Below, piece after piece: positions 1 to 5,482 of a stretch of DNA of 5,482 nt. This DNA comes from Chloroflexota bacterium. Lineage in GTDB: Bacteria > Chloroflexota > Dehalococcoidia > Lucifugimonadales > GCA-002694895. The DNA is taken from positions 1 through 5,482 of the forward strand of contig NZNN01000028.1 of assembly GCA_002694895.1 (NCBI GenBank), written 5' to 3'. Every line of letters begins with the position of its first letter. Within the stretch, counting starts at the first letter, position 1. A model generated the notes under the pieces. It had not been told where the DNA came from, ran no database searches, and saw only the letters and a list, made by a program, of their open reading frames with translations. The position numbers and the translations under genes are program-made.

Positions 1-535
1 TTCGTCCTTTCCATTTTGCATCACAAAGATCATATAAAGTTTTTGGTAAATCTAAATCTTTTACATTATCAGTGTTATACACCAAAGTTCTTGCACGACC
101 AGATATTCCTATCCATTTCCCTTTATCGGATTTAGCCCATACTGGGATTTTTTCCAATAAATCAGGTGAAAGTTGTTGCAACATATCAATAACACTTCCT
201 AAAGCTCCAGGATCTTGGGCATAAAAAATATCTGCCGGACTTTTTGAACCTTCCAATATTAATTGTGCAGCAATTTCAGTACTAGTACCATATTTCACTG
301 CTATATTTATACCGCTTATTGATTTAAATTGATCAATCAAAGGCCCAACCAAACTTTCTTTTCTTCCTGAATAAATAACAAGATTACCTTTAGATTTTTT
401 TACGTCTTTAACTACTTCCAAAGAAACATCATTAATTTCTCTCGCAGATTCTGTCTCAACAGAACAAGAAATTAACAAAACAAAAAATATGATTGCAAAC
501 AACATTGATTTAGAAATTTTGGATAATGTTTTCAC
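1..535 (-). CDS. Ferric-iron-type ABC transporter substrate-binding lipoprotein (FbpA/FutA-like), C-terminus cut by window edge
   Basis: The reverse strand reads 178 codons from a GTG at 535 to the window edge without a stop. Residues 1-24 form a lipoprotein signal: Lys-rich start, hydrophobic core, then lipobox L21-I22-S23-C24, so the mature protein should be lipid-anchored outside the membrane. A short Ser/Glu-rich linker leads into a periplasmic-binding fold with the hallmarks of the iron(III) family: YSGRKESLVGPL (55-66), ADIFYAQDPGALG (101-113) and GRARTLVYNT (146-155). Family members run about 330-350 residues, so about half is present. The paired C-terminal tyrosines that usually bind iron lie outside the window, so the ligand is inferred from family likeness only. 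The GTG start is chosen because GGAGG lies four bases upstream (540-544). The in-frame ATG at codon 11 would lose the positively charged signal region. Permease and ATPase genes would be expected downstream, beyond position 1. Confidence 0.9.
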   Translation of the reverse strand, partial: MKTLSKISKSMLFAIIFFVLLISCSVETESAREINDVSLEVVKDVKKSKGNLVIYSGRKESLVGPLIDQFKSISGINIAVKYGTSTEIAAQLILEGSKSPADIFYAQDPGALGSVIDMLQQLSPDLLEKIPVWAKSDKGKWIGISGRARTLVYNTDNVKDLDLPKTLYDLCDAKWKGR

Positions 536-561
536 TTTTCCTCCAAGTATTTAAGCGAATT

Positions 562-591
562 AATATCGCAACTTAATATATATTAACTTAA
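562..591 (-). promoter_or_regulatory. Candidate promoter of the iron-binding lipoprotein gene
   Basis: On the minus strand, TGCGATATT (570-562) resembles an extended -10 (TG, one base, hexamer matching TATAAT at 4 of 6). TTAAGT (591-586) lies 18 bases upstream as a weak -35 (3 of 6). The predicted transcription start near 555 would leave about 20 untranslated bases with the GGAGG at 544-540 just before the GTG. The region is so AT-rich that chance -10-like hexamers are common, so this is only the best-placed candidate. Confidence 0.35.
573..586. repeat. Perfect 14-bp palindrome in promoter spacer
   Basis: TTAATATATATTAA is exactly self-complementary and lies between the proposed -35 and -10 of the lipoprotein gene. 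It is embedded in a direct repeat of AACTTAA (570-576 and 585-591, 15-bp period). The position suits a repressor or spacer-distorting activator operator. However, an AT-only palindrome in an AT-rich spacer can easily be chance. Confidence 0.35.
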
Positions 592-662
592 ATTATTAAT
601 CTATAAAAATTGAATATATTTTTATTCTTATTTATGAAATTTTATAAAAAATTACATCTATT

Positions 663-678
663 AGTGATATTATTCACT
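663..678. promoter_or_regulatory. CRP/FNR-superfamily-like operator (GTGA-N6-TCAC)
   Basis: AGTGA-TATTAT-TCACT has five-base inverted arms around a six-base centre. This matches the core spacing and bases of the classical CRP site TGTGA-N6-TCACA. Its centre (670.5) lies about 98 bases upstream of the transcription start predicted for the rightward gene and about 115 bases upstream of that for the leftward gene, so it could serve either. The match is read directly from the sequence; the regulator assignment is inference, and no regulator gene is in the window. Confidence 0.4.
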
Positions 679-718
679 TTATGAGTACAACATTTTTTAT
701 GTGAAAAATAAAAATTTA

Positions 719-747
719 TAAGAAATAAATTAAACATTTATTTCTTA
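719..747. repeat. Perfect 12-bp inverted repeat, likely operator of the Ldh-family gene
   Basis: The left arm TAAGAAATAAAT (719-730) and right arm ATTTATTTCTTA (736-747) are exact reverse complements separated by TAAAC. The repeat ends seven bases before the TG of the extended -10 at 754-762 and so covers the -35 position. A bound dimer there would block RNA polymerase, or would contact it if the protein is an activator. It is an unlikely terminator: the stem has only one G:C pair per arm and no T-run follows. An mRNA role is also unlikely because it lies upstream of the predicted transcription start. Confidence 0.6.
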
Positions 748-753
748 GTTAAA

Positions 754-762
754 TGTTATACT
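754..762 (+). promoter_or_regulatory. Extended -10 promoter of the Ldh-family gene
   Basis: TG-T-TATACT matches the extended -10 pattern TGnTATAAT with one mismatch. No good -35 is present at 16-18 bp spacing, which extended -10 promoters tolerate. Initiation near 769 would give a leader of about 29 bases that contains the strong ribosome site at 789-796. Confidence 0.55.
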
Positions 763-788
763 GTTTCAAATTCAATTTTTTGCTTAAT

Positions 789-796
789 GAGGTGAT
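789..796 (+). promoter_or_regulatory. Strong Shine-Dalgarno that fixes the Ldh-family start
   Basis: GAGGTGAT is an eight-base complement to the usual 16S rRNA 3' end and sits directly before the ATG at 798. It shows that the longer in-frame reading from ATG 753 is not used. That ATG falls inside the proposed -10 box and has no SD. Confidence 0.85.
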
Positions 797-797
797 A

Positions 798-1892
798 ATG
801 TTAGAAAATTTTGTAAGCAATGAAAATAATTCTCAAAAAATTAATTCTGAAAATTTACGAAAAAATGTAGAAGAAATATTTCAAATAATGGGAGAAAATC
901 TAACTGATTCTAAAATAGCCGCCGATGCTCTTATATTGGCTGATTTAAGAGGCGTTGAAAGTCATGGTATTTCTAATATGCTCCGAATATATATAGAAGG
1001 ATATAAGAATGAAGAAATAAAACCTCAGGCCAAATTATCAACAATTAAAGACAATCTCGCAACATGTTCTGTTGACGGCGATCGGGGATTAGGTATTATA
1101 ACTACTCCCAAGGCAATGGACATTGCTATAGAAAAAGCTAAAACTTATGGTATATCAATGGTTACAATTAAAAACTCCAGGCATCTTGGAATGGCCTCAT
1201 ATCATGCTATACAAGCTATGAAACATAAAATGATTGGAATGTGCGTAACTTCTTGCCCTCCTCAAGTATTACCCACATTTGGTGCAGAACCTTTGTTAGG
1301 AACCAACCCAATAGCAATTGCAGCCCCAGCAGGTGAAAAACCTCCTTATGTATTTGATGCTGCAATGAGTACAATAGCTGCAAACAAAGTATCCATATCA
1401 AAAAGACTTGGAAACAATCTACTACCCGGATGGATATCAGATAATGATGGAGCTCCAATAATGGAAGAGTTCAATCCTGAAGAATATAAAGTAAACGGCG
1501 AAAATTACCTTTTGCCTTTGGGCAGTACAAGGGAATTAGGATCTCACAAAGGTTTTGGCCTTGCAGGAATGGTTGATATCCTTGGAGGTATTCTCAGTGG
1601 CGGAGGTTATGGAGCAAATCCTGGAAGACCTAATTTTGGGCATATGGTAACCGCATACAATATCGATGCTTTTACAGATTATAACGAATATACCAAAACT
1701 ATGGATGAATGGTTAGATATGCTAGAAAATAGTAAAACAATTCCAGGAAAAGATAAAGTTATTTATCCTGGCTTACCTGAGCATATAACTCAAATTGAAA
1801 GAACAGAAAATGGGATACCAATTCATAATGAAGTTCTTGATTGGTTTGAAAAAATAAATAAAGAATTAGTAGTTTCGCATAGAATAAATTAA
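798..1892 (+). CDS. Malate/L-lactate dehydrogenase superfamily (Ldh family) NAD(P)-dependent oxidoreductase
   Basis: This 364-residue cytoplasmic enzyme belongs to the family of AllD, ComC, DpkA and YlbC-type malate/lactate dehydrogenases. These reduce or oxidise 2-hydroxy/2-keto (or imino) acids with a nicotinamide cofactor and are unrelated to Rossmann-fold lactate dehydrogenases. Visible family blocks are RGVESHG (51-57), NSRHLG with the conserved histidine H129 (126-131), FGAEPLLGTNPIAIAAPAGE (161-180), LLPGWISDNDG (208-218), LPLGSTRELGSHKGFGL (239-255) and GIPIHNEV near the C-terminus (339-346). Length is normal for the family, with about ten extra N-terminal residues. The start at 798 is set by GAGGTGAT immediately upstream. 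It is a single-gene transcription unit, divergent from the iron-binding lipoprotein gene and convergent with the MFS gene, which begins its stop codon at the very next base. Family membership is certain; the substrate cannot be read from the sequence, so malate, lactate, sulfolactate and ureidoglycolate are all possible. Confidence 0.95.
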   Translation: MLENFVSNENNSQKINSENLRKNVEEIFQIMGENLTDSKIAADALILADLRGVESHGISNMLRIYIEGYKNEEIKPQAKLSTIKDNLATCSVDGDRGLGIITTPKAMDIAIEKAKTYGISMVTIKNSRHLGMASYHAIQAMKHKMIGMCVTSCPPQVLPTFGAEPLLGTNPIAIAAPAGEKPPYVFDAAMSTIAANKVSISKRLGNNLLPGWISDNDGAPIMEEFNPEEYKVNGENYLLPLGSTRELGSHKGFGLAGMVDILGGILSGGGYGANPGRPNFGHMVTAYNIDAFTDYNEYTKTMDEWLDMLENSKTIPGKDKVIYPGLPEHITQIERTENGIPIHNEVLDWFEKINKELVVSHRIN

Positions 1893-3131
1893 TTAAGCTT
1901 CTGTTTTCAAAGATTTATTATATAAATAAAGAAATACAGAACCGATGATTACTATAAAACCACCCAAACCTATCGATATAGGTACTCCTATATGTTCTAT
2001 TACTAATAATCTATCGATATATCCGCCCATCAAACCAGAATAAAGTCCACCTAATGAAACTATACTGTAGGTTATAGTATAAATTCCCATAATTCTTCCC
2101 CTAAATTCATGAGGGACATTTAATTGAATTGAACTAATCGCAGATAACATATATATAGAACTGGATAAACCTATAATAAAAACAAAAAACATAGCTAAAC
2201 TGAAACTCTGAAACTGATAAGCAGTAAATGCAAAACCTATTATTGCAAATCCAGCCATAAAAGAGCCTATGCATATTCCCATTCTTCTATTTTTTATACC
2301 AGCTCTTGCAAACATAACAGTTGGAATTACAGCTCCACATCCTGCTGCAGTTAAAAGTATACCTGTCCCCGAAGAACTAACATTTAATACCTGTACTGCC
2401 ATATAAGGCATCATTACCATATAAATCCAACCAAAAAATCCTAAAAAGAATGAATACCCTATTAATGTTAAAAATAACTTATTATTGTAAATAAACTTCA
2501 ATCCATTAATAATATCTTGCAATGGATTTCCACCTATATCATTGGAAGGAATATTGACTTTAGTCATATTCAAAAAAACTATCATTAGCAAAAATCCAAT
2601 ACAACAAACAAACAAGGTTGGTGTGGCTCCAAAAACTGCTATTAAGACCCCTGCTATTGCAGGCGCTATAACTCTAGTACCTTGCCATGTTAAAGAATTC
2701 ATTGCTACAGCACTGGGCATTGCATCTTTAGTAATCAATAAAGGATAATATGACATTCTGGCAGGTAATTCAAAAGCTCCTATAGCTCCACCAAGTGCAG
2801 CAAAAATATAAACATGCCAGTATTGCATAAAATCTGCCCTATACATCAGAGCAAATATCCCTACTCCAATCAAGGTTAATAACTGGCATAAGGTAATTAA
2901 TATTTTTTTATTGAATCTGTCAGCTAAAGCTCCACCAAATAAATTAAGTAATATAGTTGGTAAGGCTGTAGAGAGACCCAGAAATCCTAATGCCTCTGGT
3001 GATTCATTTAATTCATGTGTAATCCAACTTTCTGCAAACATAAAAATTTGAAAACCATTAACTGAAGCAAGGCTTCCCAAAAAATAAAATACATAATTTC
3101 TAGATTCGAAAGCTTTAGGTAAAAAATTCAA
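1893..3131 (-). CDS. MFS exporter, EntS/MFS_3-type; start uncertain, probably further upstream
   Basis: From the TTG at 3131 the protein has 412 residues, a normal size for a 12-helix major facilitator, and is hydrophobic throughout. Motif A between helices 2 and 3 reads GGALADRFNKK (66-76). ELPARMSYYPLL (121-132) and NVPHEFRGRIMGIY (338-351) match blocks typical of the MFS_3 (EntS, enterobactin exporter-like) family. A hydrophilic central loop lies around 190-215. It probably exports a small molecule such as a siderophore, drug or metabolite by proton antiport; the substrate is not predictable. The TTG has no SD, and the frame stays open to 3203 with a coding-like run IKEKPRSNS just upstream. 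AAGAGG at 3172-3167 points instead to ATT at 3161 or ATA at 3158, giving about 9-10 more residues. The C-terminal stop abuts the stop of the convergent Ldh-family gene. Confidence 0.92.
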   Translation of the reverse strand: MNFLPKAFESRNYVFYFLGSLASVNGFQIFMFAESWITHELNESPEALGFLGLSTALPTILLNLFGGALADRFNKKILITLCQLLTLIGVGIFALMYRADFMQYWHVYIFAALGGAIGAFELPARMSYYPLLITKDAMPSAVAMNSLTWQGTRVIAPAIAGVLIAVFGATPTLFVCCIGFLLMIVFLNMTKVNIPSNDIGGNPLQDIINGLKFIYNNKLFLTLIGYSFFLGFFGWIYMVMMPYMAVQVLNVSSSGTGILLTAAGCGAVIPTVMFARAGIKNRRMGICIGSFMAGFAIIGFAFTAYQFQSFSLAMFFVFIIGLSSSIYMLSAISSIQLNVPHEFRGRIMGIYTITYSIVSLGGLYSGLMGGYIDRLLVIEHIGVPISIGLGGFIVIIGSVFLYLYNKSLKTEA

Positions 3132-3166
3132 TGAATTAGAACGTGGTTTTTCTTTTATAATAATTG

Positions 3167-3172
3167 CCTCTT
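3167..3172 (-). promoter_or_regulatory. SD-like site implying a non-canonical AUU/AUA start for the MFS gene
   Basis: The minus strand reads AAGAGG followed by CAATT-ATT-ATA-AAA. The ATT at 3161 is five bases and the ATA at 3158 eight bases after the GAGG, both good spacings and both in frame with the MFS protein. No ATG, GTG, TTG or CTG occurs in frame between the upstream stop (TAA, 3206-3204) and the TTG at 3131. Other genes here use comparable SD sites, so this one may be functional. Confidence 0.5.
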
Positions 3173-3202
3173 GGTATTGGTATTTGCTGAAGAAGATTCT
3201 AC

Positions 3203-3208
3203 ATTATA
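3203..3208 (-). promoter_or_regulatory. Possible -10 box for the MFS gene
   Basis: The minus strand carries a perfect TATAAT here, about 31 bases before the AAGAGG. There is no recognisable -35 at 16-18 bp and no upstream TG, and the spacer is almost pure A/T. The MFS gene may equally be read through from glmS and the ybaK-like gene, since no convincing terminator separates them. Confidence 0.3.
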
Positions 3209-3242
3209 TATAAAAAATTATCATCATATATTAAATACATAA

Positions 3243-3758
3243 TTACACAGATATCAGATCTGACTCTATACCCTTACTATGCAAAATCAATTCATTATAT
3301 GCACATTTGTAAACACAAAAAGGGTGCCCTGCCGCTGCCCATATTTCATCAAATCTATTTAAAGATTTATCAACATAAACCTTGGCATCAGGTGGTAATC
3401 CCAATGGGGAAACTCCACCTATGCTATAACCAGTTTTACTTTTAACAAAATCAGCATCAGGTCGCAATAATTTACCATCATATCCTGTCAATTTTTCTAA
3501 AGCTTGAGTATCGCATTTTTGATCTCCAGCAATCAAAGCTAATATCATATGATCATAACCTGTCAAATCTTCTTTAAGATTAAAAACTAATGATTTCACT
3601 ATAGCACCTACTTGAACTCCAATTGACCTGGCTGCGTCTTCAGCAGTTCTCGCAGTTGTATCCAAAACTACAAGGTCAATGTCAAGATTATTTTCATTTA
3701 AATACTTTGAAACCTTTTTTGGGCCTGAAGAATTTAATATTTTAGTTTTATCTATCAT
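3243..3758 (-). CDS. YbaK/EbsC-family aminoacyl-tRNA deacylase (free-standing prolyl-tRNA editing domain)
   Basis: This 171-residue cytoplasmic protein consists of a single YbaK/EbsC (INS-superfamily) editing domain. Members hydrolyse mischarged tRNA, most often Cys-tRNA(Pro) or Ala-tRNA(Pro), protecting translation from proline mis-insertion. Family marks are TARTAEDAARSIGVQVGAIVKSLVF, which contains the conserved lysine K55 that corresponds to the essential lysine of YbaK, then LALIAGDQ (73-80), the glycine loop GGVSPLG (114-120, GxxxP form) and IWAAAGHP (139-146). Length is normal and no synthetase domain is attached. The ATG at 3758 overlaps the TGA of glmS as ATGA, with no strong SD of its own, so translation probably depends on ribosomes finishing glmS. 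Which amino acid and tRNA it edits cannot be decided from sequence; YbaK, ProX-type and other subfamilies share these motifs. Confidence 0.94.
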   Translation of the reverse strand: MIDKTKILNSSGPKKVSKYLNENNLDIDLVVLDTTARTAEDAARSIGVQVGAIVKSLVFNLKEDLTGYDHMILALIAGDQKCDTQALEKLTGYDGKLLRPDADFVKSKTGYSIGGVSPLGLPPDAKVYVDKSLNRFDEIWAAAGHPFCVYKCAYNELILHSKGIESDLISV

Positions 3759-5482
3759 TCAACCGTAACCGATTTGGCCAAATGTCTCGGTTGATCAATA
3801 TCTAAATTTCTTTCCATCGCAATATAAATAGAAAACAATTGTATACAAACAGTTGACAAAAATGGTGAAAAGTTATCATCAGTATAATCAAAATTAATCA
3901 AATCACTATACCAAGATTTATCTAATTTGTCCGGGCAGTTCGACAATACAATTATATTCCCATTCCTAGAACCTATTTCTCTTATATTTGATATCATTTT
4001 ATTCAGATAAACACCGTCAGTTATAATGGCAAAAACTGGCATTTTATCTTCGATTAAAGAAATAGGTCCATGTTTCATTTCGCCGGCCGGATAACCTTCA
4101 GCATGAATATAACTTAATTCCTTTAATTTTAAAGCACCTTCCATAGCTATAGGGTAATTATATCCTCTACCTAAATACAAAAAATTAGAATATTTAGAAT
4201 ATTTCTTTGAAATTTTTTTTATTAATTCTGAATTATCCAGAATATTATTCATGTAGTTTGGTATATTTTTATAATCATTAAAAAGTTTATTGTTTATTAA
4301 TTTCGAATTGGAATTTTGAGCTAAATACAAAGCTAGTGTAAATAATATCTGTAAAGTAGACATAAAAGTTTTAGTGGAAGCTACTCCAATTTCTTTATTA
4401 GCTCTCATATAAATTGAATTATTAGTAATTCTTTCAAGTTCAGTATTTTTAGCATTAACAATAGATAATTGATCGTATCCACTCTGTTTCATTAAATGCG
4501 ATGCTGAAAGTGTATCAGCAGTTTCTCCAGATTGAGAAACTGGAATAATCAAAGTACCTTCTTCAATGACAGGCTCTCTATATCTGAATTCAGATGAATT
4601 GCTACAAACAGTAGGTATTTTAGCTATTTTTTCTATCCAATAACCACCTAGTAAACAAGCATTATAACTTGAACCCATACCTATCAAATGTATTCTTTTA
4701 AATCTACGTAAATCAATTTTATTAATTTCTTCAATAAAGCTTATAGATTTATTTACAAAATCTATTCTTCCACTAAAATTATCCAGAAACACTTTTGGCT
4801 GCTCATGAATTTCTTTTTCCATAAAATACTTGTATTTTCCTTTTGTGGCTAATTCATTTTTTCCATCAATTTTTTTCCACTTTTTTGAAATAAGATTTTT
4901 ATTAACATATATTTCCACTTTATTACTTTCAGCTGAAAAAATTTCTTTATCTTCTAAAACTACATAATCACCTACATCAAAACTCAATGCATGCAAATCA
5001 CTGGATATAGAAATTTCACCATTATTCTTACTTATTAAAATTGAGCCTGCAAAACCTTTTTTAAATCCGAAAATAATTGATGGGAAATACTCAGAAATAA
5101 CTAAAACAGCAGCATGTCCTATAATACGTTCTGATGTCTTAGTTAAAGAATCAAGCATTGTGTAATTTTTTTTCAAAAATGAGGCAATTAAATTTGCAAT
5201 ACATTCAGTATCTGTATCAGTGGAAAATTCAAATCCTTCTTTAATTAAATCCTTTTTAATTTCTAGATAATTTTCTATAATCCCATTATGTACAACTGCC
5301 AACTTTTTATCAGAATCATAAATTGGATGGGCATTAGTTTCAGAAGGTATTCCATGAGTAGCCCATCTCGTATGTCCTATACCCAAATTACCTTGTAATG
5401 ATTTATTTTGGTATTTATTCGTAAAATCTTTAATTTTGCCCTTATTTTTAATTATTGAAATTTTGTTATCTGATCCAATAGT
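3755..5482 (-). CDS. glmS: Glutamine--fructose-6-phosphate aminotransferase (isomerising), N-terminus cut by window edge
   Basis: GlmS makes glucosamine-6-phosphate from fructose-6-phosphate and glutamine, the entry step to UDP-GlcNAc for peptidoglycan and other envelope sugars. The window holds 575 residues. The glutaminase (Ntn) domain covers about 1-245 with GHTRWATHG (36-44), HNGIIEN (65-71) and TDTDTE (88-93). The first SIS domain has MGSSYNA (269-275), VSQSGETADT (315-324) and ASTKTF (368-373). The second SIS domain has GRGYNYPIAMEGALKLKE, EGYPAGEMKHGP (462-473) and the classical C-terminal tail DQPRHLAKSVTVE (563-575). The frame is open to position 5482. About 45 residues are missing, including the catalytic N-terminal cysteine and the LEYRGYDS block. 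The TTG at 5386 is an internal leucine codon of the GxxGIGHTRW region, not a start. The gene overlaps the downstream deacylase gene by four bases. Any leader regulation, such as a glmS ribozyme, would lie outside the window. Confidence 0.97.
   Translation of the reverse strand, partial: TIGSDNKISIIKNKGKIKDFTNKYQNKSLQGNLGIGHTRWATHGIPSETNAHPIYDSDKKLAVVHNGIIENYLEIKKDLIKEGFEFSTDTDTECIANLIASFLKKNYTMLDSLTKTSERIIGHAAVLVISEYFPSIIFGFKKGFAGSILISKNNGEISISSDLHALSFDVGDYVVLEDKEIFSAESNKVEIYVNKNLISKKWKKIDGKNELATKGKYKYFMEKEIHEQPKVFLDNFSGRIDFVNKSISFIEEINKIDLRRFKRIHLIGMGSSYNACLLGGYWIEKIAKIPTVCSNSSEFRYREPVIEEGTLIIPVSQSGETADTLSASHLMKQSGYDQLSIVNAKNTELERITNNSIYMRANKEIGVASTKTFMSTLQILFTLALYLAQNSNSKLINNKLFNDYKNIPNYMNNILDNSELIKKISKKYSKYSNFLYLGRGYNYPIAMEGALKLKELSYIHAEGYPAGEMKHGPISLIEDKMPVFAIITDGVYLNKMISNIREIGSRNGNIIVLSNCPDKLDKSWYSDLINFDYTDDNFSPFLSTVCIQLFSIYIAMERNLDIDQPRHLAKSVTVE

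Noticed and set aside
690..702. ACAT-TTTTT-ATGT inverted repeat
   Set aside because: Four-base arms around a T-run are expected by chance in a spacer this AT-rich.
753..797. An N-terminal extension of the Ldh-family protein from ATG 753
   Set aside because: The ATG lies within the TGTTATACT promoter box and has no SD, while GAGGTGAT directly precedes ATG 798. The extra 15 residues do not resemble the family.
1216..1458. Minus-strand 80-codon reading frame
   Set aside because: It lies wholly inside the well-conserved Ldh-family gene on the other strand, has no ribosome site I can see and resembles no family.
2542..2748. Plus-strand 68-codon reading frame
   Set aside because: It is the antisense shadow of the MFS gene; its composition is explained by the reverse complement of membrane-helix codons.
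3206..3242. Intrinsic terminator after the ybaK-like gene (AT stem followed by six T on the minus strand, 3217-3212)
   Set aside because: The stem would be imperfect and almost wholly A/T with several mismatches, too weak to call a terminator in this base composition.
5384..5386. TTG at 5386 as the start of glmS
   Set aside because: The frame is open and coding-like for 32 codons upstream to the window edge. Starting here would remove the catalytic cysteine and the YRGYDS region every GlmS needs.
1..5482. A previously undescribed defence, mobile or biosynthetic system
   Set aside because: All five genes fall into well-known families with intact motifs. There are no direct repeat arrays, integrase or transposase genes, attachment sites or unexplained long reading frames.

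Overview
The window is a low-GC (roughly 30% by eye) bacterial chromosome segment carrying five protein-coding genes, two of which run off the ends. All five belong to familiar housekeeping or transport families. I see no rRNA, tRNA, CRISPR array, transposase, toxin-antitoxin pair or phage gene. The solute-binding protein has a lipoprotein signal, and genes start on SD sequences of the GGAGG or GAGGTGAT type. The Ldh-family enzyme and the iron-binding protein resemble versions I associate with marine Chloroflexota (SAR202-like), but that placement is a low-confidence inference from remembered family sequences.

Layout. Positions 1-535 (minus) hold the N-terminal half of a ferric-iron-type ABC transporter substrate-binding lipoprotein. 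Positions 536-797 are a very AT-rich divergent regulatory region. It holds a candidate promoter for each flanking gene, a 14-bp palindrome, a CRP/FNR-like half-site pair and a perfect 12-bp inverted repeat at the -35 position of the rightward promoter. Positions 798-1892 (plus) encode a malate/L-lactate dehydrogenase superfamily NAD(P)-dependent oxidoreductase. It abuts, tail to tail and with no spacer, an MFS exporter of the EntS/MFS_3 type on the minus strand (1893 to at least 3131; the true start is probably a rare AUU or AUA codon near 3161). A short spacer (3132-3242) with a possible -10 box follows. Then, both on the minus strand, come a YbaK/EbsC-type aminoacyl-tRNA deacylase (3243-3758) and glmS (3755 to beyond 5482), which overlap by four bases.

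How the genes relate. glmS and the ybaK-like gene are almost certainly co-transcribed and translationally coupled. One makes glucosamine-6-phosphate for cell-envelope sugars and the other probably clears mischarged tRNA, so the link looks like operon convenience rather than a pathway. The MFS gene lies downstream in the same orientation and may be read from the same transcript or from its own weak promoter. The divergent pair (iron-binding lipoprotein and 2-hydroxyacid/2-keto acid oxidoreductase) shares a control region rich in symmetric sites, and this is the most interesting part of the window. I found no evidence for a previously undescribed multi-gene system.
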